64,000 bases of DNA from Dipteronia dyeriana. Lineage: Eukaryota; Streptophyta; Magnoliopsida; Sapindales; Sapindaceae. The notes below the pieces were generated by a model, which worked only from the letters and a program-made list of their open reading frames with translations, was not told the DNA's origin and searched no databases. The stretch covers positions 66,537,192 to 66,601,191 of the forward strand of contig CM065300.1 in NCBI GenBank assembly GCA_032871835.1, read 5' to 3'. Of the stretch, positions 25,123 through 34,944 are shown one piece after another (position 1 is the first letter of the stretch; the number at the start of each line of letters is the position of its first letter). A program made the translations under genes and the position numbers.

Positions 25123-25798
25123 ATGACGAGCAGTTTGAAGGAAATGCTTAAAACTGCAGAGGGAGATTTGTTCAAGGGAAAATTGACCTGACACGACCAT
25201 TTTGAAGCCCTTGCTCGTATAGACGATGCAGTGAATCGGGTCTCTGGAGAGTTTTCTATTCAGGATCGGCGTCGGTTCATGGCCTTCTGTTTCGGGCATT
25301 TCATGTCGATGCACCCGGAGCTGAAGTTTTCTTGTGGTGTTATTCATCAGCTGCTGTTGCGGGAGTTGGACCATGACGGGCCGACAGATGAGATGCGGTT
25401 CTTGTTAGGGAACCATGCGGTGAGGTTTTCGAAGGTGGAATTTAGCCTCATCACCGGATTACGTTTTGGAGTCATACCGGACACGAGTATGTATGTTGTA
25501 GTTGAGAATGGCATACATGAACGGTAATTTCCTGCACATGATGGTATCGTTGGATGACTTGAGGGTTGTTCTTACCCAGGGAGAGTTTGAAAAGGCATAC
25601 GATGGTGTGAAGTTGTGCCTCATTTACATGTTGAACTGGATACTGATGGGGGTGGATGAGAGATTGAATATTTTAGTTTGGCAGTTTTGGTTGGTAGAGG
25701 ACCTCAATGCCTTCGATGCGTTCCCATGGGGTGCCCACGTCTATAGGCATTATATATTTTCATTCAAGCATGCCTTACCGCGACGTCGTGATGAGTGA
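25123..25798 (+). pseudogene. DUF1985 domain passenger gene, broken
   Basis: ATG at 25123, followed in frame by TGA after 22 codons, then the same frame continues to 25527 with RRRFMAFCFGHFM, LLLRELDHDGP and VRFSKVEFSLITGLRFG, which I recognise as the plant DUF1985 region found upstream of Ulp1-like C48 peptidase domains. A +1 frameshift near 25505 moves the rest into 25502..25798 (AYDGVKLCLIYMLNWILMG, DLNAFDAFPWG). The stop and the shift make it a pseudogene. It faces the transposase gene. DUF1985 has no established biochemical function. Confidence 0.7.
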
Positions 25799-26041
25799 CG
25801 ACAAAAGTCACAGGGCGATGTTGGACATTCCGTGAGTAGAGACGACATCAGGCAGGGTTTCATACTAAACAAGCGGCATGACTGTTGAAATTTGAGAAGA
25901 CAAGTAAGCCCTTTGATGTCACCGTCGTGTCGGAAAAACAAATCCCCCAGCAAAAGATTGTATTACGTAATAGTCACTTTAAGATTGTATTAGTATAAAC
26001 CTAATGCTTTATTAACGCTTGTTAATGTATCCAACTTCAGG

Positions 26042-26182
26042 GGTAACTGTGGTCCCCACACGTTGAGATTGATCGAGTACATACTGGCGAACAAAAAAGA
26101 TTTTGATCGGTCTAAAGACGATATGGGGATCATTCGGGAGAAAATGACAATTGAAATATTTCCAAACTCCAGACCCGTATAG
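26042..26182 (+). pseudogene. Remnant of a C48 (Ulp1-like) peptidase cysteine box
   Basis: The frame reads GNCGPHTLRLIEYILANKKD and ends at TAG 26180..26182. In C48 peptidases the catalytic Cys lies in a [GD]xCG segment followed by a helix like this one. The Cys is at 26048..26050. An AG just upstream (CTTCAG|GGGTAAC) could be an intron acceptor. The His/Asp part of the active site was not found, so most of the peptidase domain is deleted. Confidence 0.5.
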
Positions 26183-26425
26183 ATTTCTGTAGTAATTCAT
26201 GTGTATACGTACCAATTCTGTTTTATATGTTCCAATTACTTTGTATATTTACAAATTCTTTTGTATATGTACCAATAGTTTTGCGGCAGTTTGCCAATTC
26301 TTTTGTACAATTTTTTTTTTTCATTTTTATATATACCAAGAGTATTTAAATACAATTGCATTTCAGCTACTTAACAAGTCATACGAGTTCAAATTATAAC
26401 AATGTCATCATGATAACACCTAAAT

Positions 26426-29180
26426 TCATTCCACGGTCTCACCGTCTCTAGTAGGGCACGTCTGTCTGTTGTGACCAACAGTATGACAGATACTACACTT
26501 GCGTCTGTATTCCTCAGGAATGACTCTGCTCGGATCTTCATCAGTAAAAGCTGGGTTTGAACATCTCCTCGAATTATGCTCTGGTTGTCGACATCGCCTA
26601 CAATTCTGTGTAGATGTTCTCTCCGAAGACGAGATACGGCCTGAAGCCCTTGGGCGTCCTGCTTGTCTCCTGGAGCTTGGATTCAAAATGAATCTCTCAG
26701 CAATGTCAGATGGCACAATCCAAGTGGAAGGACATCCAACCGGCATAATAGGTGCCGAGTACGCATCAATAAATATTTGTCGCTTATAGTAGTCCGCACA
26801 GAGGGATGTGAAATCCATGTTTCGGTCTCTGTAAAAACATTGAAAACGATGATAAAATTGTATGATGTTTAAGTACTATTAACCGTACACAAAATTGTAT
26901 AATGTACCTTGCGGCAACGAGAGTGTGAGAACATGGAAGAAGGTCCATTTGGAATTTGTTACATGTGCAGGTCTTCCGGGCTAAGTCAACGGTCCACTAT
27001 TTTCCAGCCCGTTTCACCAAAAATATGTTCCAGTCAACTGGATTAACGGTCATAAAATTGTACTTTTCTAGACGTTTCAGGATCACAAGATGTGCTGCGT
27101 TGGTCAACTGATGACGCATGGATTGTGCAGCTGTATGACGATCGTGAAACCAACGCTATAGCATATTCCTAATAAACTCTGCCAAAGTCAACATAGGCAG
27201 TTGCCGTGCAAATTTAAGGCATGAGTTTATGCATTCTGCAGCATTTGTTGTCATGACTCTATACCTTCTATCGGGACAGTGAACACGGGACCACTTCTGT
27301 GGACCGGCATCAATTACATATTCATATGCATTCGGGTGCAAGTTACGTAAATTTTCCATATGCCGGTTATAATGCAACTCAGTGTACGCTCGGGCTGCTT
27401 TATCCATTATTGCGACAACATCCTTTCTATGATATTTCGTCTTAATATTTTCATAAAAGTGCCAGCAACATATGGTATGAGTGGCATAAGGGAACACTTT
27501 AGAAATCCCTGCTTCAATGCTTGCATGTCGATCAGAAATGAAAACCAAATCATCTATATGGCCAAGGGCACCTTTCAAGCAATCCAAAAACCACTCCCAT
27601 GATAGGTTGTTTTCCGAGTCACCATACCCAAAAGCAATTGGATAAACCTGTTCATTCCCATCTTGTGCAGTTGCAACAAACATTGTGCCCCTGAATCTAC
27701 CCTTTAAATGGGTACCATCAACGGCAATAACTGGACGCATACACCTCTGGAATCCTCTGAATGAGGCACCCAATGACATGAAAAAGTATAGGAATTTACC
27801 ATTTTTGTCGCATTGTAAGTCAGTTATCGTTCCGGGATTTTGTTGTTCCAACACGTAACCGAATGATGGCAGCAGTTGGAAGCTTTCCTCATGCGTTCCA
27901 CAGGTGAGTGACAAAGCATAATCAAGGCTTGATGTGCCTTACTGTACATTATTTGGATGCCATACATTGTTTTCATGTCATTCGGACGCATTAATCGACC
28001 ATCTTGTTGCTGCAATCTAGGTGCAACCACTTCTCCAATTATGACTGCACTAGCTTGTCGATGGCGGTGGTGAATCTCCTCCAACGGACAAGTGTGTTCG
28101 TTGATAAACTACGTACTTGAAAGTATGTCGCTTCATCTCTCCTAACCACTCTTAACTTCCATGTACAGTTGTCTATCAAACAAACCAGATGTAATGTTGT
28201 CTTATTCGACCTTTTCACCTTCCACTCGAAGTTGTGCCGCATTGCAAAATGGCCATCCAATCTCTTTAAATCCCTTGTAGTAGGAAAAATTGACCTTTAT
28301 ATATCATGTTGGTAGGTTCATCTTCTACCCAGTTCCTACTTCCACCCATACCAAACGAGTATGATTCTGCTCCTGGAATAATCCACAATCTGGTATTCAC
28401 AGAATCAGCTGAAGTTATATCAGGCCTGACCTCAGATGTCCCAGCTATATCTACTGCAGTGGAACTACATCTGTGGACACGTCTTGCACGTCTTTCCGTT
28501 TCGAACCGTTCTTTATCTTCCTCATTGTTCTGTACATTATGTATCAGATGCAAATTTGCCTCATTAGCCACCTCATGGATTGGTAGGTTATGAGGTAAAT
28601 TGTTCCGCTCATTGTTCATGTCATCGTACATCTCATTGTATTGGTGGTTGTACTGCCCAGCGTTCAATTCAATTTGACAACCGAAATCATCGTCCAATTG
28701 AGCTCCAACTATATCACCATGGTTGGCTACTTCCGGTGGGACACCACATAGGTTTTCTCTACCGTCAATCCCACTTCTTTCTATGAACAACTAGTTGCTT
28801 CCGCCTGAAGATCGAAATTGTTGGGTGTTATCATGAGGAGGGATTTCTTCATCGATGACACCTTCTGCAGCTCTCTCAATTAAACTGACACATAATTGAG
28901 GGATTACCCTATCTTCCCCTAGCATAAACAAAACATCGTCGTCATTTCTTATAAATGTGCGACATGTGGTCCCAGGAACGATTGATATAGATTGTAGATC
29001 AACAATGTATTTGTTCACATCGTACTTCACAACAGTTTGTACGATCGACACCAGCTCTTCGTAAGTCATATTTCTGGACACATACATTCCTTTGTTATCG
29101 GAACCAAGAAACCTCTGACTTCCATCAGGTAATTGCTCCCATCGACCATTGTAAGATATTACTAATCTAACCCGATCCAT
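26426..29180 (-). pseudogene. MuDR-type MULE transposase, broken
   Basis: Start ATG at 29180 (MDRVRLVISYNGRWE), preceded by an acceptor-like TTTTCACAG. An N-terminal PB1-like region runs to an in-frame TAG at about 28791..28793. The MuDR DNA-binding region follows (LDGHFAMRHNFEWKVKRS, 28039..28290), then the MULE transposase core (27156..27914) with VIAVDGTHLKG (Asp), FISDRHASIEAG (Asp), TICCWHF, and NAAECINS (Glu), then a SWIM zinc finger (CTC at 26961..26969, CSH at 26926..26937). An apparent 79 bp intron (26829..26907, GTACAT...TTACAG) leads to two zinc knuckles (CRRCRQPEHNSRRC, CSICHTVGHNRQTC). Frameshifts near 28280 and 27930 plus the TAG stop make it inactive. It would have cut and joined the element ends. 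Confidence 0.85.
26829..26907 (-). other. Predicted intron of the MULE transposase gene
   Basis: On the minus strand, donor GCAAG|GTACATT and acceptor TTTTTACAG|AGACC, 79 bp, between the SWIM and zinc-knuckle exons. Confidence 0.5.
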
Positions 29181-29267
29181 TGTCCTGTGAAAATCATCAT
29201 CACAATCAATTATTAACAGATAAAAAAAAACTTTTACAATTACTAACAATTACAAAAAAATCAAATG

Positions 29268-29830
29268 GATCGAGTACTTTATATAAGGGATCGAGAACTT
29301 TTTCAAGGGTTCGAGAATAATTTATAAAGGATCGAGAACTTATAAAAAGGGTTCGATTCGAGAACTTTTATCGAGAATATTTGTCAAACTATCGAGAACT
29401 TTTTATAACTGTTCGAGAACTTTTAACAAGGGAACGAGAACTTTTTGTAAGGGATCGAGAACATTTCAAACGGTTCGAGAACTTTTTAAAGGGATCGAGA
29501 ATATTTGTTAAAAGGACCGAGAACTTTTATCAATGGATCGGCAACTTTCAACAAGTCAACGAGGAATTTTTTCTAAGGGATCGAGAACATTTCTAACGGT
29601 TCGAGAACTTTTTAAAGAGATCGAGACTATTTCTCAAATTATCGATGACTTTTATCAAGGGATCGAGAACTTTTAACAAGGGAATGAGAACTTTTTCTAA
29701 GGGATCGAAAACTTTTTAAAGGGATCGAGAACATTTGTAACGGTTCGAGATCTTTTTAAAGGGTTCGAGATCTTTTCCTAAGGGATCGAGAACTTTTCCT
29801 AAGGAATCGAGCATTTTTTGTCGAGCTTTT
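29268..29830 (+). repeat. Right array of ATCGAGAA short repeats
   Basis: Degenerate units built on GGATCGAGAACTTTTTCAA, about 20 copies, upstream of the transposase start. They have the same strand direction as the left array, not the inverted direction expected of sub-terminal arms. Confidence 0.85.
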
Positions 29831-30186
29831 TTCAAACTAAACAAGAGCTCGTTCCAATATAAAATAAGCTCGATTCATCTTAAAATTTTCTCGGTCACAC
29901 AAGAAAAAAAACATTCTAATGCAAAATCTGAAATGGATACATTGATATCGAGGAATTGATACATTGTAAACTCACACAGAAATGAATGCAAAATATCTAA
30001 AATGCATAAAAGAAATAAAATAAATTTAAGTGAAGATCATAAATATTTGTTACCTTCTATTGCAGAATATGGAGAGGTCCGAGACTCAAGTTTTTCAGAC
30101 AACAACTTTTCTGGGGAGATACCAACGAGTTCAGAAAGGGGTTTAAAAAAATTTAAGTTTAGGGGTTATTTGGACAGTTCACCATA

Positions 30187-30240
30187 ATAGGTGCCTTTTA
30201 AACTTAAGTTATTAAAATGGTAACATCATCACAACACACC
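30187..30240 (-). repeat. Right terminal inverted repeat of the MULE
   Basis: Inverted partner of 23719..23772 (TTTTAAACTTAAGTTATTAAA). Confidence 0.55.
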
Positions 30241-31425
30241 TTAAAAAAGTTGATATATTTCATCATTTCCTCTTGGAATTTTTTTTTATGGGATTTCAAT
30301 ATGTGATGATGATTTGTTTATGATGGTGGAACACAATTGCTGATTTTCTTCATTAATATGAAACACCGAATTGATCCACTTGGAAACAAGATCGATGGAA
30401 ACAAAAACATTTTTTTTAATTGATGATGATGACCGAAACAGAAGATGTAAATCTTTCGGATCTTAATAATTTTTTTAAAAATTATATTTTAAGAAATTAT
30501 TATTTCAATTTTTTTGTTTAAGTTTTTCTCTTTAGGAAGAAGAAACCTAGATCGTTCAAAAAAATTATTATTTATTTATTTATCATTTTCTTTATTAATT
30601 TTCTATTTTTATAAATACATTAAATTCTATACAATTATATGTAAAATCCAACGAAATCCAATCAACTCTATATAAAAATATTTTTCGATTACAATATATT
30701 TTTATTAAATATGATATATAAAAATATTTATTTAATAAAATCAAAGAAATACTAACTTGTCATGTTCATATGTCACTATTATGGTAATAAACATTAGTCT
30801 AGACAAGTTGAACATTCTGGTAATTTGAATCTCTTGTCTTATTCGGTCTCAGACATACTAAACGCATAATAGTATAGTCTACAACTCTATCATAGACATT
30901 CCTAACATAATACGGGACAACTATCTCGTCCTATCTTGTCCCGTCCTGACCTGTTCCCGTAATAAATGAACCCATAAGTTTCTGGTCTGACACCGATAAT
31001 GTTTTATCTTCGTTCTATTAGACGGTTTTGACAAGTGTCCTTATTAGATCGACATGTGTCGATTTACATACAAATCCATCGATTGGATATTGATGGATCC
31101 TGGTTTTCAGATGTCTCACGGGTTTAGGATTCCGAATGGATCTTTCAAAGATAATTAGTAACGGGAGTTCAGATAATCTTTCGGTATTTCATAAATATAT
31201 CCAACAGTTAAAGATGGTGGAAAAACAATAGTAGAAATAGATAAAATATATTTATATATGGGAAATGTTACTAGTCCTAGAAATTTATCTTACAAGACGG
31301 TCCAATTTATTTAATGAATTATTATATTCATTTATTTATTATTTATTATTTATTTTATCATACTGTCAGATGAATTATACATATTTTTTAGATAATTTAT
31401 TTAAAAGTGAAGAAGTAATACCCTT
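30241..31425. other. Upstream region of the DELLA gene
   Basis: AT-rich, no coding region. Presumably contains the distal promoter of the gene at 31689, but I see no element I can name with confidence. Confidence 0.4.
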
Positions 31426-31434
31426 TATATATAT
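31426..31434 (+). promoter_or_regulatory. Candidate TATA box of the DELLA gene
   Basis: TATATATAT about 255 bp before the ATG, followed by a CT-rich leader (31490..31535) typical of plant 5' untranslated regions. Inferred from position only. Confidence 0.4.
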
Positions 31435-31688
31435 TTTTTGAAATAAAGATATAAAATAGATTTGTGAGGCATGTCATTTTCTCTATTTTTCAAGACCCAT
31501 CTTCCCTTCTCTCTCTCTTCACTGTCTCTGTTTCCAAGAAACACACTTACACACGGACCTCGACACAGAATCTGCAATGATTCATCCGATGAAATCTATC
31601 AACAAAATCAACCCACTACTCCATATCTGAATCTGAAAAAGAGAATCATCCAAAACCCACAAGTCAAATTCTTTGAAACACACATACC

Positions 31689-33233
31689 ATGGTTACTTAC
31701 GACTCTTCCACGTCAGCCGGTGGAGCTCCTGGAAGCAGTAGCGGCAGTAGCTCATCGTCCTCCTCAGCTACAACCAAGCCGTCTGCCGACATCGACGGCT
31801 TTCTTGCCGGTGCCGGCTACAAGGTCAGGTCTTCAGAGTTACGCCACGTGGCTCAGAGGCTTGAACGGCTCGAAACCGTCATGGTTAATTCTCCTGCTGA
31901 TATCTCTTTAATCGCCTCCGACACTGTCCACTACAATCCTTCTGATCTCGCTTCTTGGGTCGACTCTCTTTTATCTGAATTCAATCTGACGCCACACTCT
32001 CTACCGTCTGATCTACCGGATTTTTCAGATATCATGGTGAGCCCTGCTGGAATCCCCACAGTTATGAATAACAACAACTATACGACGGAACAGAGTCTTT
32101 GTCAGCAGCAGTTGACGGTTGTTACGGCGATGGAAGAAGATTCCAGTATAAGGTTGGTTCACATGTTGATGACGTGTGCGGAGTTAGTGCAACGTGGCGA
32201 GCTCGTACTGGCAGGTTCGCTTGTTGAAGATATGAAAGTGTTGTTAACTCGTGTTAATACTGGTTGCGGCATCGGCAAAGTCGCTGGTTACTTCATCGAT
32301 GCGCTCAACCGACGGATTCGCGGAGTCGGTGGCTCTATCTCCGGCTCAGCTTACAAAAACGAGATTTTGTATCATCACTTTTACGAGGCTTGTCCGTACT
32401 TAAAATTCGCTCACTTTACGGCTAATCAGGCAATTTTAGAAGCTTTTGAAGGTTATGATTGTGTCCACGTTGTTGATTTCAATTTGATGCATGGATTGCA
32501 ATGGCCGGCTTTGATACAGGCGCTGGCTCTTCGTCCAGGTGGACCTCCGCTGCTACGGTTGACTGGCATTGGCCCGCCGTCACCGGACGGTCGCGATTCG
32601 CTCCGCGAAACCGGCTTGAGACTAGCTGAGTTGGCTGAGTCAGTGAACATCAGGTTCGCTTTTCGTGGCGTGGCGGCTTCGCGGCTGGAGGATGTGAAGC
32701 CGTGGATGCTTGAGGTTAGCTCTGAAGAAGCTTTGGCAGTCAATTCAATAATGCAGCTACATAAATTACTGGGTTCACCGATGGAAATGGTGTTGGGTTG
32801 GATCCGGAACTTGAACCCGAGGATTATGACAGTAGTGGAGCAAGAAACGAATCATAACCAACCGGAATTCCTGGACCGGTTCACAGCAGCCTTACACTAT
32901 TACTCGACTATGTTCGACTCATTGGAGGGTTGTTCGCTTCAGCCAGAGAAGGCTTTAGCTGAGATTTATATACAAAGTGAAATAGTGAATGTAGTGTGTT
33001 GTGAAGGTTCGGCGCGTGTAGAGAGACACGAGCCGCTTGCTAAATGGAGAACCAGGCTTGGAGGAGCCGGGTTCAGGCAATTGCATCTCGGTTCAAATGC
33101 TTTTAGACAAGCCAGTATGCTGCTGACTCTCTTCTCTGCAGAAGGTTACTCTGTTGAGGAAAATGACGGTTGTTTAACACTCGGCTGGCATAGCCGCCCT
33201 CTAATAGCTGCTTCGGCTTGGCAAACAATGTAG
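31689..33233 (+). CDS. DELLA-type GRAS transcriptional regulator, DGFLA variant
   Basis: An intact, intronless 514-residue protein, the usual size and structure for DELLA genes. DELLA proteins repress gibberellin responses in the nucleus by binding transcription factors, and are degraded after binding GID1 with gibberellin. Seen here: a poly-Ser N-terminus (16-26); a DELLA region at 36-64 where the name motif reads D-G-F-L-A, then GYKVRSS and QRLERLE; an intact TVHYNP motif (79-84); the GRAS domain from about 154, with LVHMLMTCAE at its start, VHVVDFNLMHGLQW (259-272), RVERHE (443-448), and a C-terminal SAW motif (HSRPLIAASAW, 501-511). The start codon sits in CCATGG context. DELLA paralogs with a DGLLA-type motif are known in some eudicots, and this may belong there. 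Whether it is gibberellin-responsive is not shown by sequence. The minus-strand frame at 32453..32743 is a shadow. Confidence 0.92.
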   Translation: MVTYDSSTSAGGAPGSSSGSSSSSSSATTKPSADIDGFLAGAGYKVRSSELRHVAQRLERLETVMVNSPADISLIASDTVHYNPSDLASWVDSLLSEFNLTPHSLPSDLPDFSDIMVSPAGIPTVMNNNNYTTEQSLCQQQLTVVTAMEEDSSIRLVHMLMTCAELVQRGELVLAGSLVEDMKVLLTRVNTGCGIGKVAGYFIDALNRRIRGVGGSISGSAYKNEILYHHFYEACPYLKFAHFTANQAILEAFEGYDCVHVVDFNLMHGLQWPALIQALALRPGGPPLLRLTGIGPPSPDGRDSLRETGLRLAELAESVNIRFAFRGVAASRLEDVKPWMLEVSSEEALAVNSIMQLHKLLGSPMEMVLGWIRNLNPRIMTVVEQETNHNQPEFLDRFTAALHYYSTMFDSLEGCSLQPEKALAEIYIQSEIVNVVCCEGSARVERHEPLAKWRTRLGGAGFRQLHLGSNAFRQASMLLTLFSAEGYSVEENDGCLTLGWHSRPLIAASAWQTM

Positions 33234-33879
33234 GTCTCAACTCACCATTTGTGACCGGCCATCAAATTACTTATCCATATAAAATTAATGCGTAAGAGCT
33301 ATCGATAGTAAATATACAATTTTTAGTTCTAAATAGTATCTTATTTATTATGGACCTATTTATAATTTTTTTTAAATAAGTATATTTTCACATCTCCAAT
33401 ACAACTACATAAAATTAAATATGTATCTATTTTATAACCAATCATAATAAAACAATTATTATATTATCTCTAATATTTTATTTTACTTTACAATTAAATG
33501 AGATTTAATATTATTGGTGGAAATAGTTCGAAATTCTAGTCACAATTTCTAGATAAGTTTCTAAAATTAGAAACCCAACTCTATATTCTCTAAAAAAAAA
33601 TTTATCACATCATCTCCATATTCAACTTAGATAATTGCATTGGAGGGTTTTTTAAATTTCTTTAGTGTCTACTATCCTATGTGATATTTCATTTTCTCCA
33701 AATGCATAATATCATTAGAGATGATAAGAAAAGAAATATTATGCAAGTATAATGTAATGCCAATGCAGACTGAAATGAACGTAGGCAGCAAGTGGGTGTC
33801 ACTCAAATGTACTCTCTAATTGTACATATTCTTGATAAAGGTTTAGAACGGAGGTGCATTATAGTTTCCGGTTATAGAC
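33234..33879. other. 3' flank of the DELLA gene
   Basis: AT-rich. AATAAA at 33446..33451, 213 bp after the stop, is a possible polyadenylation signal. Nothing else recognised up to the copia target site. Confidence 0.45.
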
Positions 33880-33884
33880 AATGG

Positions 33885-33986
33885 TGTTGGCGAACAAATT
33901 GTTATTACGTAGAAGCGTTGCCGGATCGAACACAAACAATAGCAAAAGAAATAGTTAAGAGGAAGATAATAAATCCAAATACACAT
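33885..33986 (-). repeat. 3' LTR of the copia element, first piece
   Basis: Starts TGTTGGCGAACAAATTGTTA and matches the beginning of the right LTR (47971 onward), through GATCGAACACAAACAATAGC. Cut by element B at the CACAT target. Confidence 0.8.
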
Positions 33987-34870
33987 TGTCGTATGTGAAT
34001 TTTACCAAACATACACGTCATTGACAAAAGGAGAAAATAGCCAGGTGGAAGTCCAGATGGACACTCAGGAAATATCCTACGAGGCATCATTAAAGAGAAG
34101 AAATCCCGAGTAAGCATATATTGAATGAAACCTACTCGGGATCAGTTAACAACACTCGGGACTGGTTAAACAACGCTTCCACTCGGGCTCAAACAGCGCT
34201 ACTCGGGACCATCAGGTATTACTCTTACTCGGGAATAAAATACGACTCGAGTAAGAACTTGGTGCTTATTTCACACAGATTAAGTCATTAAACACGCGAA
34301 GATATCCATCATGAAGGAATCCCAAATAAAATGAAACATTAAGTTAGAAGAGTCCCCAATCAGGAAATAACTTGATTACTTTACGAAGACTACATTCTTA
34401 TAAGGAAACAAGTCCAAATTGAACAGCACTACTAGAATCCCACTCGATTTCCATAAGAGACCCCGAAACAGGAAAGAAGACAAATCAACCTCAAACAAGT
34501 AACCGAATTACAATTAAATACAAAGATCTTGTATTACTTGTATTACTTGTACAAAGTAGATTAGGGTTCTATAAGCATTTAAATAGACCCATAATCTAGT
34601 TTGAAAAGATATAGGCAATATAACATACATAAATCATAGCAAATAAAGAGAGAGAAAAGAGAGATCGACAGCTTGTAAAGATCATATTTTCATAGTGGAT
34701 TTTGACTTGGTTGATCCTTCAACCACCCGTGGACGTTTCTCCTGTCATCGGAGTTTTACCACGTAAAACTTGTCTTCGTTACTCTCTCTGAATCTCTCTC
34801 TCTTTGAATCAATAGCCGAAATCCAATCCTTGTTGGCTTTTCTGACATAATTCAGAAATCGACGTTAACA
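33987..34870 (+). repeat. 5' LTR of element B
   Basis: 884 bp, TGTCGTATG...GACGTTAACA. Matches 45046..45930 with a modest number of substitutions. TTTAAATAGACCC near 34580 may be its TATA box. Contains many ACTCGGG motifs in its U3 part. Confidence 0.9.
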
Positions 34871-34890
34871 ATTGGGGCTAGAAGGAGGGG
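34871..34890 (+). other. Primer-binding site of element B
   Basis: ATTGGGGCTAGAAGGAGGGG follows directly after the 5' LTR. tRNA not assigned. Confidence 0.6.
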
Positions 34891-34944
34891 TCAAACCTCC
34901 AAACTTATTAAAAGCAATGTAAAGAATTAGAAGCAGTTCAGGGA

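Larger units (their letters stand above)
23719..30240. mobile_element. Mutator-like element (MULE) carrying a DUF1985/Ulp1-like passenger
   Basis: The left terminus 23719..23772 and the reverse complement of 30187..30240 are alike; for example, 28 of 38 positions match between 23730 and 23767, including AAGTTTAAAA. Inside are a minus-strand MuDR-type transposase pseudogene, a plus-strand DUF1985/C48 passenger facing it tail to tail, and two flanking arrays of ATCGAGAA repeats. MULEs that carry Ulp1-like cysteine peptidase genes are known in plants (Kaonashi type in Arabidopsis, CUMULE in melon). I could not fix a 9 bp target duplication, so the ends may be off by a few bases. Confidence 0.75.

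Noticed and set aside
25750..26215. Minus-strand frames opposite the passenger gene
   Set aside because: Shadows; no domain, and they overlap the DUF1985 and C48 remnants.
28306..28786. Plus-strand frames in the transposase region
   Set aside because: Shadows of the MULE transposase.
31260..31425. Possible MITE in the DELLA promoter
   Set aside because: Only a weak inverted match (GGGAAATGTTAC with GTAATACCC); not enough to call.
31471..31911. 146-codon frame over the leader of the DELLA gene
   Set aside because: Overlaps the true start in another frame; the leader is CT-rich and the protein is not recognisable.
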